DNA from: Larimichthys crocea
Taxonomy: Eukaryota; Chordata; Actinopteri; Sciaenidae
DNA length: 64,000 nucleotides
NCBI RefSeq assembly: GCF_000972845.2
Contig: NC_040025.1
Location: 23,535,846-23,599,845 of the forward strand
Reading direction: 5' to 3'
Each line of letters starts with the position of its first letter. The stretch's first letter is position 1. The translations under genes and the position numbers were made by a program. Below, piece after piece: positions 63,216 to 64,000 of the stretch. Under the pieces are notes generated by a model. It was not told where the DNA came from. It did no database searches and worked only from the letters and a program-made list of their open reading frames with translations.

Positions 63216-63884
63216 AAAAGAAAGACACTCACACCCCTGGCCACCCCCCCTGTCTCTTGAAAAACTGTTGCCATCAGGGGCAACAGCCGGCAGACTACGT
63301 ACAGAGCAATCAGGGCACAGGACAAACAGAGTTTATGCACATAAGCCGTTTCTACCCCACGGCTAATCACTGTTTAAATGTGCCTCCTCTAAAAACTAAG
63401 GCCACAGTGACAATCATTCACACAGTTAATTTCGGTCCCTACATGATGTTGTTGTTGATTGCTGTCCCTGTTTGTTGCTTTTCGTGTTGTGTGCACTCTT
63501 CCTTTGCCACTTTGGTAAAGTTCCTGCTCGTGCATTTAAATCTTTGTCACTACGTCGGATGGCATTTTAATCTTTTGTTGGGTACAGGTGACAATGACAG
63601 TAAAGATTTCTATTCTACTTCGCTTTATTTCTTATTCTATTCTAAAAAACAAGTATCCAGATTCCCTTTCCTTTGCCCCTGAGACTCTGATCTGGCGTTA
63701 CATGTTAGGCACTACAACATTGTAAACTACTTTTAAGTCAGTGGTTCTTACTAGCCATCATGTAGTCCTACGTACCTTCTAAGTACAGTATATCATCCTG
63801 CTTTACATAGCTCTGAACATATTAAGGCTCCTGCAGGACTCTTGCGGATTTTTTTTTTTGCTTTTTTTTACGTCAGTGGAATAT

Positions 63885-63985
63885 ATGCTATATATAAATA
63901 TATATATATATATTATAATATATATATCTATATCTATTATTCTACTATATATATAGTCATATATATATCTATATATACTCCTATA
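63885..63985. repeat. (AT)n-rich microsatellite at window end
   Basis: TATATA runs with TATC interruptions; frames here are artefacts. Confidence 0.9.
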
Positions 63986-64000
63986 TAACACTAGTGAGAT

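Overview
The window is nuclear DNA from a ray-finned fish, probably a percomorph teleost. The evidence is interrupted genes with GT/AG introns, dense (CA)n/(GT)n microsatellites, several interspersed repeats typical of teleosts, and 100-N scaffold gaps. The only securely coding part is the first 14 kb. It carries four genes whose human counterparts lie in chromosome band 3p21.31.

Region 1 (1-14 kb). Reading from the left edge: amt (minus strand, last exons off the window), lsmem2 (plus), hyal3 (minus) and naa80 (minus). For the three spliced genes I located exon borders by eye and checked that reading phase is kept across every junction. lsmem2 and hyal3 converge tail to tail. naa80 lies directly upstream of hyal3 on the same strand, as in mammals where the two loci overlap. 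The genes do not form a pathway: amt is mitochondrial glycine cleavage, lsmem2 a small membrane protein, hyal3 a hyaluronidase-family protein, and naa80 the actin N-terminal acetyltransferase.

Region 2 (14-27.6 kb). No coding gene was recognised. It holds an old tandem duplication of about 1 kb (16.4-18.6 kb), a CpG-richer stretch, three assembly gaps within 1.8 kb, a PIF/Harbinger-like element with clear terminal inverted repeats, a possible hAT-like miniature element cut by a gap, and a second diverged duplication near 23-24.4 kb.

Region 3 (27.6-64 kb). A promoter-like segment with a good splice donor lies at 27.65-27.81 kb. After it come about 36 kb without a recognisable exon, which could be intergenic or intronic. 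This part holds microsatellites, a 12-bp array (33.7-34.1 kb), a 2.3-kb array of a 20-bp unit that contains a 79-bp hairpin element twice (49.55-51.82 kb), several dispersed teleost repeats, some AT-rich blocks that look like conserved non-coding elements, and a 17-nt exact match to an Illumina adapter at 63199.

The most notable signals are the lsmem2 intron minisatellite, which has copied the exon-1 splice donor, and the palindrome-bearing 20-bp satellite. I saw no defence system, CRISPR array or operon.
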